From positions 1 through 42,377 of the IMG/VR virus record IMGVR_UViG_3300009183_000153: 42,377 nt of DNA; one strand, written 5' to 3'. Source of the stretch: a virus. Shown piece by piece: positions 31,739-40,020 of the stretch. Below the pieces are notes generated by a model that worked only from the letters and a program-made list of their open reading frames with translations, searched no databases and was not told where the DNA came from. Position numbers and translations under genes: made by a program. Position 1 is the first letter of the stretch; each line of letters starts with the position of its first letter.

Positions 31739-32938
31739 TTACGAATTTTGTTGTTCTAATCGGATAGGAGTAGTAACTTGTGTTTTATCAATGGCAATTT
31801 TTAAAATATTGCGAGACTGATAATCTTTTAAGTTGTACATATGGGGCAAGAGTACACGTTCGAGTTCTGTGTGTAATCCACGAGCACCAGTTTTTGTGGT
31901 GATTGTGCGTTCTGCAATTAGGTCTATACTGTCGGCATCAAAGTCCAGGGCCACACCATCCTGGTTAAACAACCATCTGTACTGACTGACCAAGTTGTTT
32001 TTTACTTCTGTCAAAATAGTAATAAGTTGAGATTTAGTTAGTTCTTCCAACTGTATAATAGATGGGAACCGTCCCACAAACTCTGGAATCATTCCATAAC
32101 GTACTAAATCGTCGGGTGTGATTGCTTCGGATACATTTTCTTTGACAGTGCTGGCGCCAAACCCAATCGACGTGCCTTGTGTACGTGCTTTGATCACTTT
32201 GTCTAGTCCAACAAATGCACCACCTACAATAAACAGTATGTTGGCAGTGTCAATGTCAATTGTTTCACTGCTGGATGTTTTGCGCACTCCTTGATTTGGC
32301 ACTTTACATCGTGTGCCTTCGATCAGTTTAAGCAGTGCTTGTTGAACACCTTCGCCACTCACATCACGTGATACAGTACTACTTTCACCTTTGCGAGCAA
32401 TCTTATCTACTTCGTCTAGGAACACAATTCCACGTTGTGTGCGTTCAACATCGTTGCCGCTGGCATGGAATAGTCTAGCAATTAAACTGTCAACATCGTC
32501 ACCTACATATCCTGCTTCTGTCAGTGTTGTGGCGTCTGCAATAACAAACGGCACATCCAAGTACCGGGCCACTGTGCGAGCCATAAGTGTTTTACCTGTG
32601 CCGGTTGGCCCAGTCATTAAGATGTTGGCTTTTTGTATTTCGTTTTGGGGATCTGGATTACCAATTCGTTTGTAGTGATTGGTAATTGCTACACTTAACA
32701 CAATCTTGGCACCGGACTGTCCAATCACATATTGATCCAGGTACTGGTGTATCTCACGTGGGTCTAGTACAGACTGTACAGTAGATTTTACAGCATGTTC
32801 TTTTGACAGCAACAGCCCGTGACAGAATTCCACACACTCGTTGCATATACCAACATTGTGTCCTACAATCAGTTTGCCCACTTGGTCTTTGTGCTTGTTA
32901 CAAAAATTACAATGTGTAGGTGTTGTTTTAGAGATCAT
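31739..32938 (-). CDS. clpX: ClpX-like AAA+ unfoldase
   Basis: A 399-aa protein. Zinc finger Cys10/Cys13/Cys32/Cys35, Walker A GPTGTGKT (110-117), pore loop GYVGDD (143-148), Walker B IVFLDE (171-176), SGEGVQQALLK and the sensor region PEFVGRFP. The IGF loop (258-260), needed to dock on ClpP, is present. With ClpP1 it could form a complete phage ClpXP. The start lies 2 nt after the stop of the 511-aa membrane gene, so it is likely co-transcribed with the upstream genes. Confidence 0.95.
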   Translation of the reverse strand: MISKTTPTHCNFCNKHKDQVGKLIVGHNVGICNECVEFCHGLLLSKEHAVKSTVQSVLDPREIHQYLDQYVIGQSGAKIVLSVAITNHYKRIGNPDPQNEIQKANILMTGPTGTGKTLMARTVARYLDVPFVIADATTLTEAGYVGDDVDSLIARLFHASGNDVERTQRGIVFLDEVDKIARKGESSTVSRDVSGEGVQQALLKLIEGTRCKVPNQGVRKTSSSETIDIDTANILFIVGGAFVGLDKVIKARTQGTSIGFGASTVKENVSEAITPDDLVRYGMIPEFVGRFPSIIQLEELTKSQLITILTEVKNNLVSQYRWLFNQDGVALDFDADSIDLIAERTITTKTGARGLHTELERVLLPHMYNLKDYQSRNILKIAIDKTQVTTPIRLEQQNS

Positions 32939-32939
32939 G

Positions 32940-34475
32940 TTATTGTCCAGTCAAGCGGCGTTTGATTTGTTCTTGTTCTGCTTCACTCAACAGGTCCGGA
33001 TCATATTCACCTGAATCAATTTTCACAATCAAGTGATCAATGTAGGCTTCATTGTAAGCATAGCGATTGTTTAATTGCTTGTCTACCTCTATCCAATTAT
33101 TTCCATTGTACTTGTACAGTACACTTGGCAACCGATCAACACGCAAGAAAGTGTCACCTTTCATTGGAGCCGACGGAAATACTGTTCCAAATCCAGTGGA
33201 GTTTTCTTTTGCAGGTGCGTTGTCAGGTGTTAGTTCCAGATATGCAGGATCCATCCAAGGTAGGTTATCAATTGCACCGAGTTCGTATAAACGTCGTTGT
33301 GCCTTTAAGGTGCGGGTCGGGTGGTCTTCTTTCCACCGACGTGCGGCTGCTTTGGTTTCAGCATCCATTTCGTCCAGGTGATCATCTTCTGTATCGGGTG
33401 TTTCAATATTGTCGGCAACGACATCCTTTTTGATTGTTTCTGTTTCATCAATCCTGTCAGTAGGAACTTCTGCCACGGGTAAATCTTCGTCTGCGTCATG
33501 TTGCTCTCCGTTTGTGTTACAATCTTTGTTGGGACAAAATAGTCCAATGCCAGGTGCATCTACCAGAGTAGTATCACATCGGGCACAGTTAATAGTGGTG
33601 TCTTCTGGAAACAAGGTGCTGACAACAACTGGGTTTCCTGCAGGCAAATCTTCTACTAGATCTCGTAGCTGTTCTACTTGTTCATCAGTCAATGGACCGT
33701 CGTCTGCTTTGTATTTTTTTTCTCTGTGCCACCTTAGACTCTCACTGGCAGCCAACAGCATCATGATGGCCAATGGGTCAAACACTGTGACCAATATTAT
33801 AATCACCCAGCGTACTGCTTTTTCTAATAGATTAGAGTCAGGATTGTCACCATAGATAAGTGCGGCTATGTATTTGATCGGCCCAACTTCGGCTTCTACT
33901 TTGCGTACTTCGACCGCAATCGGCGCACGTTGTTCATTGAGAACTGTGATTTTCTTTTGAGCTTCTGCAATGTCTGTAAGGAGGCGAGCACGTTCTTTCT
34001 GCTGGGCTCTGCGTATGGCAACTGCTTTGTCCGCCCCTTTTTCATCTGCACTGCGACCCATAACTTGGTCCACAGCCTCATCCATCTGTTTGAGTGCTCG
34101 GCGATTAGCATCTATGTTTTCCCGTTCAATTTTGATCTTTTCGTCATACAAAGCAATTTTGGCTTGTACGTCGCCGGACACCATGCTTTGATCAGAATGT
34201 GCTTTGGAAAGAAATCCAAAGATACCCATGGAAGTGATAACCATCAGCATAAACACCGCTGGTACCAGATAAGCCTTCATTAACCAACGGCATTGGCGCC
34301 AGTGTTCATGTAGCCACAGCGTGACCACTACTTTGGCCAGTTCTAGGATGCCACCCATGATTATGATTGGCACCACAGCGGCGGCAAATATGGCCGCAAG
34401 GCCTGCAATTGAATACCAGGCCGCAATGACCGACAGGCTCAGTGCCACTGCCAACGTAATTAAACTTAGAAACAT
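32940..34475 (-). CDS. Large membrane and coiled-coil protein with zinc ribbon
   Basis: About 511 aa from the ATG at 34475. Hydrophobic helices lie at about residues 3-22, 25-45, 67-87 and 220-242, with a charged coiled coil between the third and fourth. A CxxC...CPNKDC zinc ribbon (CARCDTTLV and FCPNKDC) follows, then an acidic linker and a C-terminal domain with TFLRVDRLPSVLYKYNGNNW. The alternative start at 34541 overlaps the upstream gene. A minus-strand GATAAATA motif ends 7 nt before this ATG with no ribosome site. It probably acts at the inner membrane; function is unknown. Confidence 0.7.
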   Translation of the reverse strand: MFLSLITLAVALSLSVIAAWYSIAGLAAIFAAAVVPIIIMGGILELAKVVVTLWLHEHWRQCRWLMKAYLVPAVFMLMVITSMGIFGFLSKAHSDQSMVSGDVQAKIALYDEKIKIERENIDANRRALKQMDEAVDQVMGRSADEKGADKAVAIRRAQQKERARLLTDIAEAQKKITVLNEQRAPIAVEVRKVEAEVGPIKYIAALIYGDNPDSNLLEKAVRWVIIILVTVFDPLAIMMLLAASESLRWHREKKYKADDGPLTDEQVEQLRDLVEDLPAGNPVVVSTLFPEDTTINCARCDTTLVDAPGIGLFCPNKDCNTNGEQHDADEDLPVAEVPTDRIDETETIKKDVVADNIETPDTEDDHLDEMDAETKAAARRWKEDHPTRTLKAQRRLYELGAIDNLPWMDPAYLELTPDNAPAKENSTGFGTVFPSAPMKGDTFLRVDRLPSVLYKYNGNNWIEVDKQLNNRYAYNEAYIDHLIVKIDSGEYDPDLLSEAEQEQIKRRLTGQ

Positions 34476-34480
34476 AGTGT

Positions 34481-34490
34481 AATATTTATC
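34481..34490 (-). promoter_or_regulatory. Possible late-type promoter, leaderless spacing
   Basis: Minus strand GATAAATATT, then ACACT and the ATG at 34475; a late transcript would start close to the start codon. Confidence 0.4.
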
Positions 34491-34494
34491 TGTT

Positions 34495-34893
34495 TTAGTC
34501 CCATGTTCGATGCACTTCGGCGATCCATTCTCTGCCGTCATATTCGTCTATTTGCCAGTCTACTGAGGCAGGTACCTCTACAATTTTTAACTCGGCAAAA
34601 TTACCATTGGCTCGGTCACCCAGCTCACGCACCACTGACACCAGCACTGGATCATCACGCGGAATATCACTGCTGTACCAGATCTTTCCATTGACCAGAA
34701 TTAGCGGCCCGTATCGTTCAGTATCAAAACGGCTTTCTCGATCTTGTGTTGTGTAGTCAGTCAATGATTGTTTAAGATATAAAAACTCAGCTTCTTGACT
34801 TAGCCCATATCCACCATGGCATGTGTTAATGACCACATACCGAACGCCTTTAAGATAGCGTATGAGTTTTTCTTGTTCGGTTTCTTGTATCAT
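34495..34893 (-). CDS. Unknown phage protein (VINTCHGGYGLS family)
   Basis: A 132-aa protein. The N-terminal YVVINTCHGGYGLSQEAEFL is a segment I associate with a small family of uncharacterised phage and virus proteins; DRESRFDTERYGPLILV and the acidic C-terminal VDWQIDEYDGREWIAEVHRT follow. It is coupled to the GNAT-like gene by ATGA. Function is unknown. Confidence 0.7.
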   Translation of the reverse strand: MIQETEQEKLIRYLKGVRYVVINTCHGGYGLSQEAEFLYLKQSLTDYTTQDRESRFDTERYGPLILVNGKIWYSSDIPRDDPVLVSVVRELGDRANGNFAELKIVEVPASVDWQIDEYDGREWIAEVHRTWD

Positions 34894-35354
34894 TCATTGA
34901 ATAGATATTCGTAATTGACCGATGTTGTGTTGACTTGTAATACAACTGCACCGTTACGCAAATGAAATTTACGAGCCATTTCAGTTTGCGGACTTAATGT
35001 TATAAATCGTTTTACTGGCATTGTATCTTTGATCAGTTTGGCTGCACCCAAAACAAGTTCTCGGCCAGCACCAGGTCGGTAACTCCATACTGTGTAGAAC
35101 ACCACGACTTCACCAATAGGTTCATCGGGAGTGGTAGGAGTAGAAAACTTTTCTAACTCGCCTTCGTCTGTGGGAACTTGATTGCAGAATGCCGCACAGA
35201 TTACGGCCAGTACTTCATTTGTAGTATCATCTTCTAACACATACACTTCACGATTGGGATCCACACGCCAAAAGACAGGTAAGTGAGGACGAACAGGATC
35301 GTCCTTGATAAAATTTAAATAATAATCAGACCGTACACTTTTTATTACGGCCAT
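34890..35354 (-). CDS. GNAT acetyltransferase-like protein
   Basis: A 154-aa protein. EVLAVICAAF and VVFYTVWSYRPGAGRELVLG (the RPGAGR stretch is like the acetyl-CoA loop), KRFITLSPQTEMARKFHLRN and GAVVLQVNTTSVNYEYLF follow the order of GNAT strands and helices. Catalytic residues cannot be pinned by eye and the substrate is unknown. It starts 1 nt after the previous stop. Confidence 0.6.
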   Translation of the reverse strand: MAVIKSVRSDYYLNFIKDDPVRPHLPVFWRVDPNREVYVLEDDTTNEVLAVICAAFCNQVPTDEGELEKFSTPTTPDEPIGEVVVFYTVWSYRPGAGRELVLGAAKLIKDTMPVKRFITLSPQTEMARKFHLRNGAVVLQVNTTSVNYEYLFNE

Positions 35355-35355
35355 A

Positions 35356-35907
35356 TTATCCTAAATCTTGTGCATAGTCATCTGCAAACTTGTCCGACTT
35401 GTGTTGCTCAATTGCGGCTCTTAATGCTTGTTCAACAAATTCATTAAATGTCATGTCCTGGTCATGTGCTAGCTTCATGTATGTCAACAGCTCTTCATCC
35501 GAAAAATCCACTTGCATTTGTACACGAGTGTCGTAGATCTCACCTGCCACAATGGCCTCCATCTTTTCCAGGAAATCTTCTTCGATCTCCAAGTCAATGT
35601 AGTCAACATCGTCCCATGCTTGATTACCCAACTCACCACGACGGGTAGCCTCGGCTGTGTTCTTGTCTCGGTACTTGGGATTGATCAAGCGATATGCACG
35701 TTCGTGTGTGTAGTCACACACTGTCACTTCGTATACCTTTTGACTTTTGGTACTAAACACAATATTGGCACTCCAGCCGCCGGTACCGTGAACACCGTTC
35801 CACGCACTCAGTTGATGTGAATTAGAACCGTAACAAGCCCATCCGTAATCGCCGCCTTCGGAGATACGATAATTAATAGCTTCCATAAACTGTTGCATTG
35901 TGATCAT
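35356..35907 (-). CDS. Unknown protein with C-terminal ribbon-helix-helix-like segment
   Basis: A 183-aa protein. The N-terminal half has NYRISEGGDYGWACYGSN and VYEVTVCDYTHERAYRL; residues about 132-167 read QMQVDFSDEELLTYMKLAHD followed by QDMTFNEFVEQALR, close to a ribbon-helix-helix DNA-binding or antitoxin-type fold. It overlaps the 60-aa gene by ATGA. It may bind DNA. Confidence 0.65.
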   Translation of the reverse strand: MITMQQFMEAINYRISEGGDYGWACYGSNSHQLSAWNGVHGTGGWSANIVFSTKSQKVYEVTVCDYTHERAYRLINPKYRDKNTAEATRRGELGNQAWDDVDYIDLEIEEDFLEKMEAIVAGEIYDTRVQMQVDFSDEELLTYMKLAHDQDMTFNEFVEQALRAAIEQHKSDKFADDYAQDLG

Positions 35908-36086
35908 TTGAATCCCCGATAAGCGTCAAATATAAGGGCGCCGCCAATTGTAAACCCCACTATAGCAAGTGCATAGTTGCTATTAATCAATGCACTTAGC
36001 CCAGACAGTAGATTCAACCCGCCGATTGTAAGGCTAATTGATTTACTGTTACGATTACACCATTCTAAAAATTTACCCATCATCAT
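35904..36086 (-). CDS. Small two-helix membrane protein
   Basis: A 60-aa protein (MMMGKFLEWCNRNSKSIS...) with two hydrophobic segments (about residues 17-35 and 38-56). Three consecutive ATG codons begin it; AAGGAG ends 2 nt before the first, so the second or third is the better-spaced start. It overlaps both neighbours. Function is unknown. Confidence 0.6.
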   Translation of the reverse strand: MMMGKFLEWCNRNSKSISLTIGGLNLLSGLSALINSNYALAIVGFTIGGALIFDAYRGFK

Positions 36087-36493
36087 TCTCCTTGTGCTAT
36101 TACTGTACCATCTTCATCAGACAGTTCCAACGGACCTCGTAAGATGTATTCTGTATCATCATTGCGCCACCCCAATTCTTCCATGCCGTCAAAGTAATCT
36201 TCATCCCAGGCTGCTTCAATCTCTGCTTGCTCTTCTTCCGTCATGTCTTCTGGAAAAGTCCAATCAGCCCAACAGCCATCATCAAGACTGGTCAGTTCCC
36301 AGTCGTAGTCGCTTTCGCTTAGATTATATCCATCAGCATTGACCAAGTCAATCTCTGGTCGATCATCGCTTTCACAATAGAATTCGCCCCACCGATAACC
36401 TTCTTCGCGAATGATTGTTTTGCCGGCTTTGAACCAGAACTGTCGTTCAACAGCAGACTTTTTGTGCAGGGTTTTTAATATCCAAGTTGCCAT
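36083..36493 (-). CDS. Acidic phage protein of unknown function
   Basis: A 136-aa protein. A basic N-terminus (MATWILKTLHKKSAVERQFW) is followed by a strongly acidic body (DMTEEEQAEIEAAWDEDYFD). Such acidic small proteins are common among early phage genes and can mimic DNA, but nothing specific supports that here. It lies 2 nt after the 70-aa gene. Confidence 0.7.
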   Translation of the reverse strand: MATWILKTLHKKSAVERQFWFKAGKTIIREEGYRWGEFYCESDDRPEIDLVNADGYNLSESDYDWELTSLDDGCWADWTFPEDMTEEEQAEIEAAWDEDYFDGMEELGWRNDDTEYILRGPLELSDEDGTVIAQGE

Positions 36494-36495
36494 GA

Positions 36496-36708
36496 TTAGT
36501 CATCCCGGTCCATTTCTGTAGTTTCTTTGATCAGGGCCTGCAATTGATCCAATGCAGGAACCATGAGCTTGACTGTTTTGTAGTCGTTTTCACTGTCGCG
36601 GCCACTTACTTCAATCATGTATGCATTGTCGTACATGTACACTGAGAATGATTCGCCGACCTTGACCAATTTGTCACTGATTTTGTTTACTGTTTTAGTT
36701 TTCGCCAT
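36496..36708 (-). CDS. Small phage protein of unknown function
   Basis: A 70-aa protein (MAKTKTVNKISDKLVKVGES...) with a beta-like centre (FSVYMYDNAYMIEVSGRDSE) and a helical C-terminus. AAGGAAA precedes the ATG. It is the first gene after the promoter at 36731-36759 and leads the transcript that continues leftwards to about 34.5 kb. Confidence 0.7.
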   Translation of the reverse strand: MAKTKTVNKISDKLVKVGESFSVYMYDNAYMIEVSGRDSENDYKTVKLMVPALDQLQALIKETTEMDRDD

Positions 36709-36730
36709 GATGTTTTCCTTAATAACATGT

Positions 36731-36759
36731 AGTATATAACAATCTGTTTAATATGTCAA
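36731..36759 (-). promoter_or_regulatory. Sigma70-type promoter
   Basis: Minus strand: TTGACA (36759-36754), 17 bp, TATACT (36736-36731). It drives the 36.7-34.5 kb gene run. Confidence 0.75.
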
Positions 36760-36775
36760 TACTTTTGGTGTACCT

Positions 36776-38149
36776 TCACAATTTCTCTCCTGGTTCAAAT
36801 CCACGGAATCGCACAAAGCGAGGAAATCTCAAACTGTATGATCCGTCTTGGTTTTGAGTAACTGCGTCCGCTTCAACCTCAACCACCCGAGCAAGAAGCT
36901 CATCGCGAGCGGCCCAATACTCATCGCGATTGCTATCAGACAAACCGCTACCAACATTAACACGAATATTTCTGTCATTATCAACTCCTTCACATATTAT
37001 AGCACCCAACCGGCCCTGATTGCGACCAGTTCCTTCTTCAAAACCTACAATATTGAGATCAACTGTGATTGTGGGTTTCCATTTCATCCAAAAGTCACTG
37101 CGTCGGCACTCATATGGCGCATCCATGCTTTTGATCATGATACCTTCGTAGCCTTCTTCCACACTGGCTTCGGCAAACCTGCGCATGACATCATGTCCTT
37201 CGGCTGTGTCCAAGTCCACATCCATGCCGGGCATGATCTGCACACAGCCAGATTCTGGCAGGTGTGTTTGTGTACGTTTCAACAGATCGATACGGTTGTG
37301 TTGCTGTAGATTACAGAAACCATCGCGGAACTCACTCAGTGGCAAGATATCAAATACATGATAAATCATGTCTGTGGTTTTGGCATCTCGTTTGCGTTGT
37401 GCTTGTTTCATCAAGTCCTGGAAATTCTTGCCCACAATCTCACCATCCAACACAAACTGTCCGCCAAAGGCAGAATCACGTTGGAATGCTTTGCGATGTT
37501 CTTCAATAAAGTCTGCAATCTGTGGGAAGTTCTCAAACTCTTTGCCATTACGGCTGTACAATGTACACGCAGATCCATTCACAACTGCCAACACACGCAC
37601 ACCATCCAGCTTGACTTCCAGACGTTTGATGCCTCGAAGTTTCTTAGGATGGTCTGTACTGTCCTGTGCCAGTTGGCAACTGAACACCGGGATCTTCCAT
37701 TCAGTTCGGCCCAGAACTTTGTTCAGTGTCTTCTCTGATATCCCACAACGCAGGTCTTTAATAATGACACGACGACATACGTTGTTCCATTCTTCACTGT
37801 CAAACTGTTGGCTACATTCATCAATGGCCTCACGTGCTCGATTACCTGTGACGCTACGGGTACGTAGACTTTCCAACAACGCCCAAAACTTAGGCCATGG
37901 ATTTGATTGACCAGTTAAGCCCTCAGTCTCGGGCACTTGTCGGATGCCAAACACATAAAAAGGGTTGTAGGCCTGATAACAATTGAACAAGAAGGCCTGT
38001 GCATCAGAACTGCCCAACTGGGCGGCTACCAATGCCTTTTCAATAGTTTTTTCTTTGTGTATTCGACTGTCCGAGCTTTCCAGGTCATGAATCCAACCTG
38101 TTACCATTGTGCCCGCAAACCTTGGGTCTGAGAAGTTTGTTTCATTCAT
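36776..38149 (-). CDS. ATP-dependent DNA ligase
   Basis: A 457-aa nucleotidyltransferase ligase: motif I KLDGVR (180-185, nucleophile Lys180), motif III LDGEIVG (234-240), motif IV EGYEGIMIK (332-340), motif V WMKWKP (354-359), and a C-terminal OB-fold domain (RLGAIICEGV, VNVGSGLSD, RFPRFVRFR). The size and organisation are like T4 gp30. It would seal nicks in phage replication and repair. An ATAAATA sequence lies just before the ATG, but it overlaps the upstream stop and may be incidental. Confidence 0.93.
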   Translation of the reverse strand: MNETNFSDPRFAGTMVTGWIHDLESSDSRIHKEKTIEKALVAAQLGSSDAQAFLFNCYQAYNPFYVFGIRQVPETEGLTGQSNPWPKFWALLESLRTRSVTGNRAREAIDECSQQFDSEEWNNVCRRVIIKDLRCGISEKTLNKVLGRTEWKIPVFSCQLAQDSTDHPKKLRGIKRLEVKLDGVRVLAVVNGSACTLYSRNGKEFENFPQIADFIEEHRKAFQRDSAFGGQFVLDGEIVGKNFQDLMKQAQRKRDAKTTDMIYHVFDILPLSEFRDGFCNLQQHNRIDLLKRTQTHLPESGCVQIMPGMDVDLDTAEGHDVMRRFAEASVEEGYEGIMIKSMDAPYECRRSDFWMKWKPTITVDLNIVGFEEGTGRNQGRLGAIICEGVDNDRNIRVNVGSGLSDSNRDEYWAARDELLARVVEVEADAVTQNQDGSYSLRFPRFVRFRGFEPGEKL

Positions 38150-38153
38150 ATAT

Positions 38154-38618
38154 TTATTTTCGTTCTGAGTCAGATTGTGTTAGTTTACATACCAATAGGA
38201 ATTGCTCATATGCCACTCGAACACTTTCGTGCTTCATCAATTTGTCAGCTTCTGCCTGCATGGCCTTGACCCCTGCTTCGGCACAGTCACGTATGCATAG
38301 CCCAGACAATGTGGCAAGTTCGCTGCCAAATTCTTTGGCCAATTTCTCCCAGGCTTTCTTTTGTCCCAGAGTGATAGGAGTTTGTTGTGGACGTAGTTCG
38401 CTAACTTTGCGAATCACCTCGCAGATAGCTTCTTCAGCAACACGGCCAGCGGCAATCATAGGAGCATAAGCAGGATCAATATTGAAACGACGACTCTGTC
38501 CGCCCGGATAGCACATTACAAGATGTGTGCCTCGAGAGAAACTGTCCAAGTACTCGCTGTCGTACTCACTCACAGGCACATACCTGCGGCCTTTTTTTTC
38601 GTAATAGATTTTCTTCAT
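38154..38618 (-). CDS. Conserved-type phage protein of unknown function
   Basis: A 154-aa protein starting MKKIYYEKKGRRYVPVSEYD. The first 55 residues look like a compact basic domain with GTHLVMCYPGGQSRRFNIDP, and the rest is helical. It is coupled to the upstream gene by ATGA. It is the kind of protein found beside ligase in phage replication regions, but no activity is known. Confidence 0.72.
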   Translation of the reverse strand: MKKIYYEKKGRRYVPVSEYDSEYLDSFSRGTHLVMCYPGGQSRRFNIDPAYAPMIAAGRVAEEAICEVIRKVSELRPQQTPITLGQKKAWEKLAKEFGSELATLSGLCIRDCAEAGVKAMQAEADKLMKHESVRVAYEQFLLVCKLTQSDSERK

Positions 38619-39040
38619 TGATATTCTCGGTCTAGCTTGACATTGGTCAAACCGGCTAGAGTTTGAAACTGATCCCAGGCATCTTTCACAGCGGGTCGAG
38701 ATTCCAGCTCACTGTCAGGCAATACTGTTTCCAACCAGATTTCGGGTCGACGTCTTGGGCGAGCTCCAAACTGTCGAGGCTGATGCATTCTGCCATCTTC
38801 GTACAGCATACAGCTCACACTACGGAACTTGTCCTCGTCGTCCTTGCTGTTAAAGTCATAGTGACCCCATTCAGGATTGCTTAATCTACCCAAGGTGTAT
38901 CCATCCCAGATCCCTGCCCACTGTTCGTCATCACATGGATTAAAATCTGTACGAGTGATTAATACCAGCACATCTTCAATGGCCACACGACCTTCGACAA
39001 TGTCTAGAACGCAACGGCTATAACTAAGTCCAATTTTCAT
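38615..39040 (-). CDS. Conserved-type phage protein of unknown function
   Basis: A 141-aa protein starting MKIGLSYSRCVLDIVEGRVA. That N-terminal block, and the following IEDVLVLITRTDFNP, look like a conserved phage family. C-terminal PRQFGARPRRRPEIWLETVL follows. It is followed by ATGA coupling. Function is unknown. Confidence 0.72.
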   Translation of the reverse strand: MKIGLSYSRCVLDIVEGRVAIEDVLVLITRTDFNPCDDEQWAGIWDGYTLGRLSNPEWGHYDFNSKDDEDKFRSVSCMLYEDGRMHQPRQFGARPRRRPEIWLETVLPDSELESRPAVKDAWDQFQTLAGLTNVKLDREYQ

Positions 39041-39046
39041 ATGATG

Positions 39047-39469
39047 TTACCAACTACTATTGTAAAATACTTTCAATCCACAAAACAATTCTGCACGAGC
39101 GTCGCGGACAAACTTGAGATCTTGTTCTCGATAGTGTTCATCTGCTTCATTGCCAAAAAAGAAACCTGACGTACTGGGCAGTGTGCCAGCAATGACATCC
39201 AGTTCAAGTGCTTCAAGATCCGCCCATGTAAGTTCTAACTCAATGCCGTTGAAGTTGCTGCCATCACAGTTGCCGCCATTGCGACTTTTCCAAAGTTGTT
39301 CCATCCAGCCATGCAGATTAGGATGCTTGCGCCAGTAAGCAATCTCACGAGGCTGTTCTACTGTCTTGTTAACAAAATCTTTGGTATCATCATCAAATTC
39401 GGCACTCTCATAAAACTCACGTTGTTGGCCTTCCTTTGCGGCCACGTATGCATACATGTCAAGTCCCAT
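39047..39469 (-). CDS. Conserved-type phage protein (MGLDMYAYV start)
   Basis: A 140-aa protein. The start MGLDMYAYVAAKEGQQ is typical of a widespread phage/bacterial family of unknown role. YWRKHPNLHGWMEQLW and GNCDGSNFNGIELELTWADL are the conserved-looking segments. AGGAGA precedes the ATG at 39469, so the longer frame to 39511 was trimmed. Function is unknown. Confidence 0.75.
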   Translation of the reverse strand: MGLDMYAYVAAKEGQQREFYESAEFDDDTKDFVNKTVEQPREIAYWRKHPNLHGWMEQLWKSRNGGNCDGSNFNGIELELTWADLEALELDVIAGTLPSTSGFFFGNEADEHYREQDLKFVRDARAELFCGLKVFYNSSW

Positions 39470-39511
39470 TGTCTTTCTCCTGATTTGTTGACGGAAACTA
39501 GGTGCGGGCAC

Positions 39512-39691
39512 TTACCTGTTCCGAACACGATTGATCACTTTATTGGCGGCTTGAAAGCCATTGTGCTGTTCTGTTTCTAAGAATATTTCTGTTACTTCAT
39601 TTTGTAACTCGGCAAACGCGGCACGGAACTGGGCCAGTTCTTGTTCGGTCAGTTGCATCTGCATTTTGTAACTGAAGATCTTGTTGTTCAT
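39512..39691 (-). CDS. 59-aa helical protein
   Basis: A 59-codon ORF with ATGA overlap to the 90-aa gene and GGAGA just upstream of the ATG. It encodes a continuous amphipathic helix (QMQLTEQELAQFRAAFAELQ ...) ending FQAANKVINRVRNR. It fills the gap between two clear genes on the same strand. No family is recognised. Confidence 0.65.
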   Translation of the reverse strand: MNNKIFSYKMQMQLTEQELAQFRAAFAELQNEVTEIFLETEQHNGFQAANKVINRVRNR

Positions 39692-39960
39692 GCTGTCTCC
39701 AACATGTTGGCTGGCACATTGAACACACCGCCTGGCGTACTAACCAGCACAAATTTAATTTTAACTTTACGAACGTTGCCAACGTATGTCAATCCATTGC
39801 GATTGCTGGTAAACTTTACCTTGTCGCCGATTGAGAAACTGCGTTTCTTTTGTTGGGTCAGTTGCGCTCGGGCAAACTTCACTGCATCAATCACACTGGA
39901 CAACTGATCATTGGTCAAATTACCAAACATAATTGCAGAGTTAATTTCTTTGATATCCAT
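39688..39960 (-). CDS. Conserved-type phage protein with SH3/KOW-like C-terminus
   Basis: A 90-aa protein. An N-terminal helix pair (MDIKEINSAIMFGNLTNDQL, SSVIDAVKFARAQL) precedes a small beta barrel (SFSIGDKVKFTSNRNGLTYV, KVKIKFVLVSTP). The beta part resembles KOW/SH3-like nucleic-acid or ribosome-binding modules. It has its own promoter at 39992-40020 and is followed by the 59-aa gene (ATGA). Confidence 0.72.
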   Translation of the reverse strand: MDIKEINSAIMFGNLTNDQLSSVIDAVKFARAQLTQQKKRSFSIGDKVKFTSNRNGLTYVGNVRKVKIKFVLVSTPGGVFNVPANMLETA

Positions 39961-39991
39961 CTCAGGCTCCTGTTTCGTTTACTATGTGTGT

Positions 39992-40020
39992 ATTATAGCA
40001 GTTTGGGAATTACAGGTCAA
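39992..40020 (-). promoter_or_regulatory. Sigma70-type promoter (repeat family)
   Basis: Minus strand: TTGACC (40020-40015), 17 bp with AATTCCC, TGC-TATAAT (39997-39992). It overlaps the 3' end of the preceding gene, whose TAA lies in the spacer. Confidence 0.9.

Noticed and set aside
36785-36800. GGTTCAAATCC, a T-arm-like tRNA piece
   Set aside because: It lies within the ligase coding sequence and no cloverleaf could be drawn; no tRNA gene was seen in the window.
37368-37910. 180-aa plus-strand ORF
   Set aside because: Antisense shadow of the DNA ligase gene, whose motifs are unambiguous.
38151-38160. ATAAATA before the ligase as a late promoter
   Set aside because: It overlaps the stop of the upstream gene and leaves only 1 nt before the ATG, so it is probably incidental.
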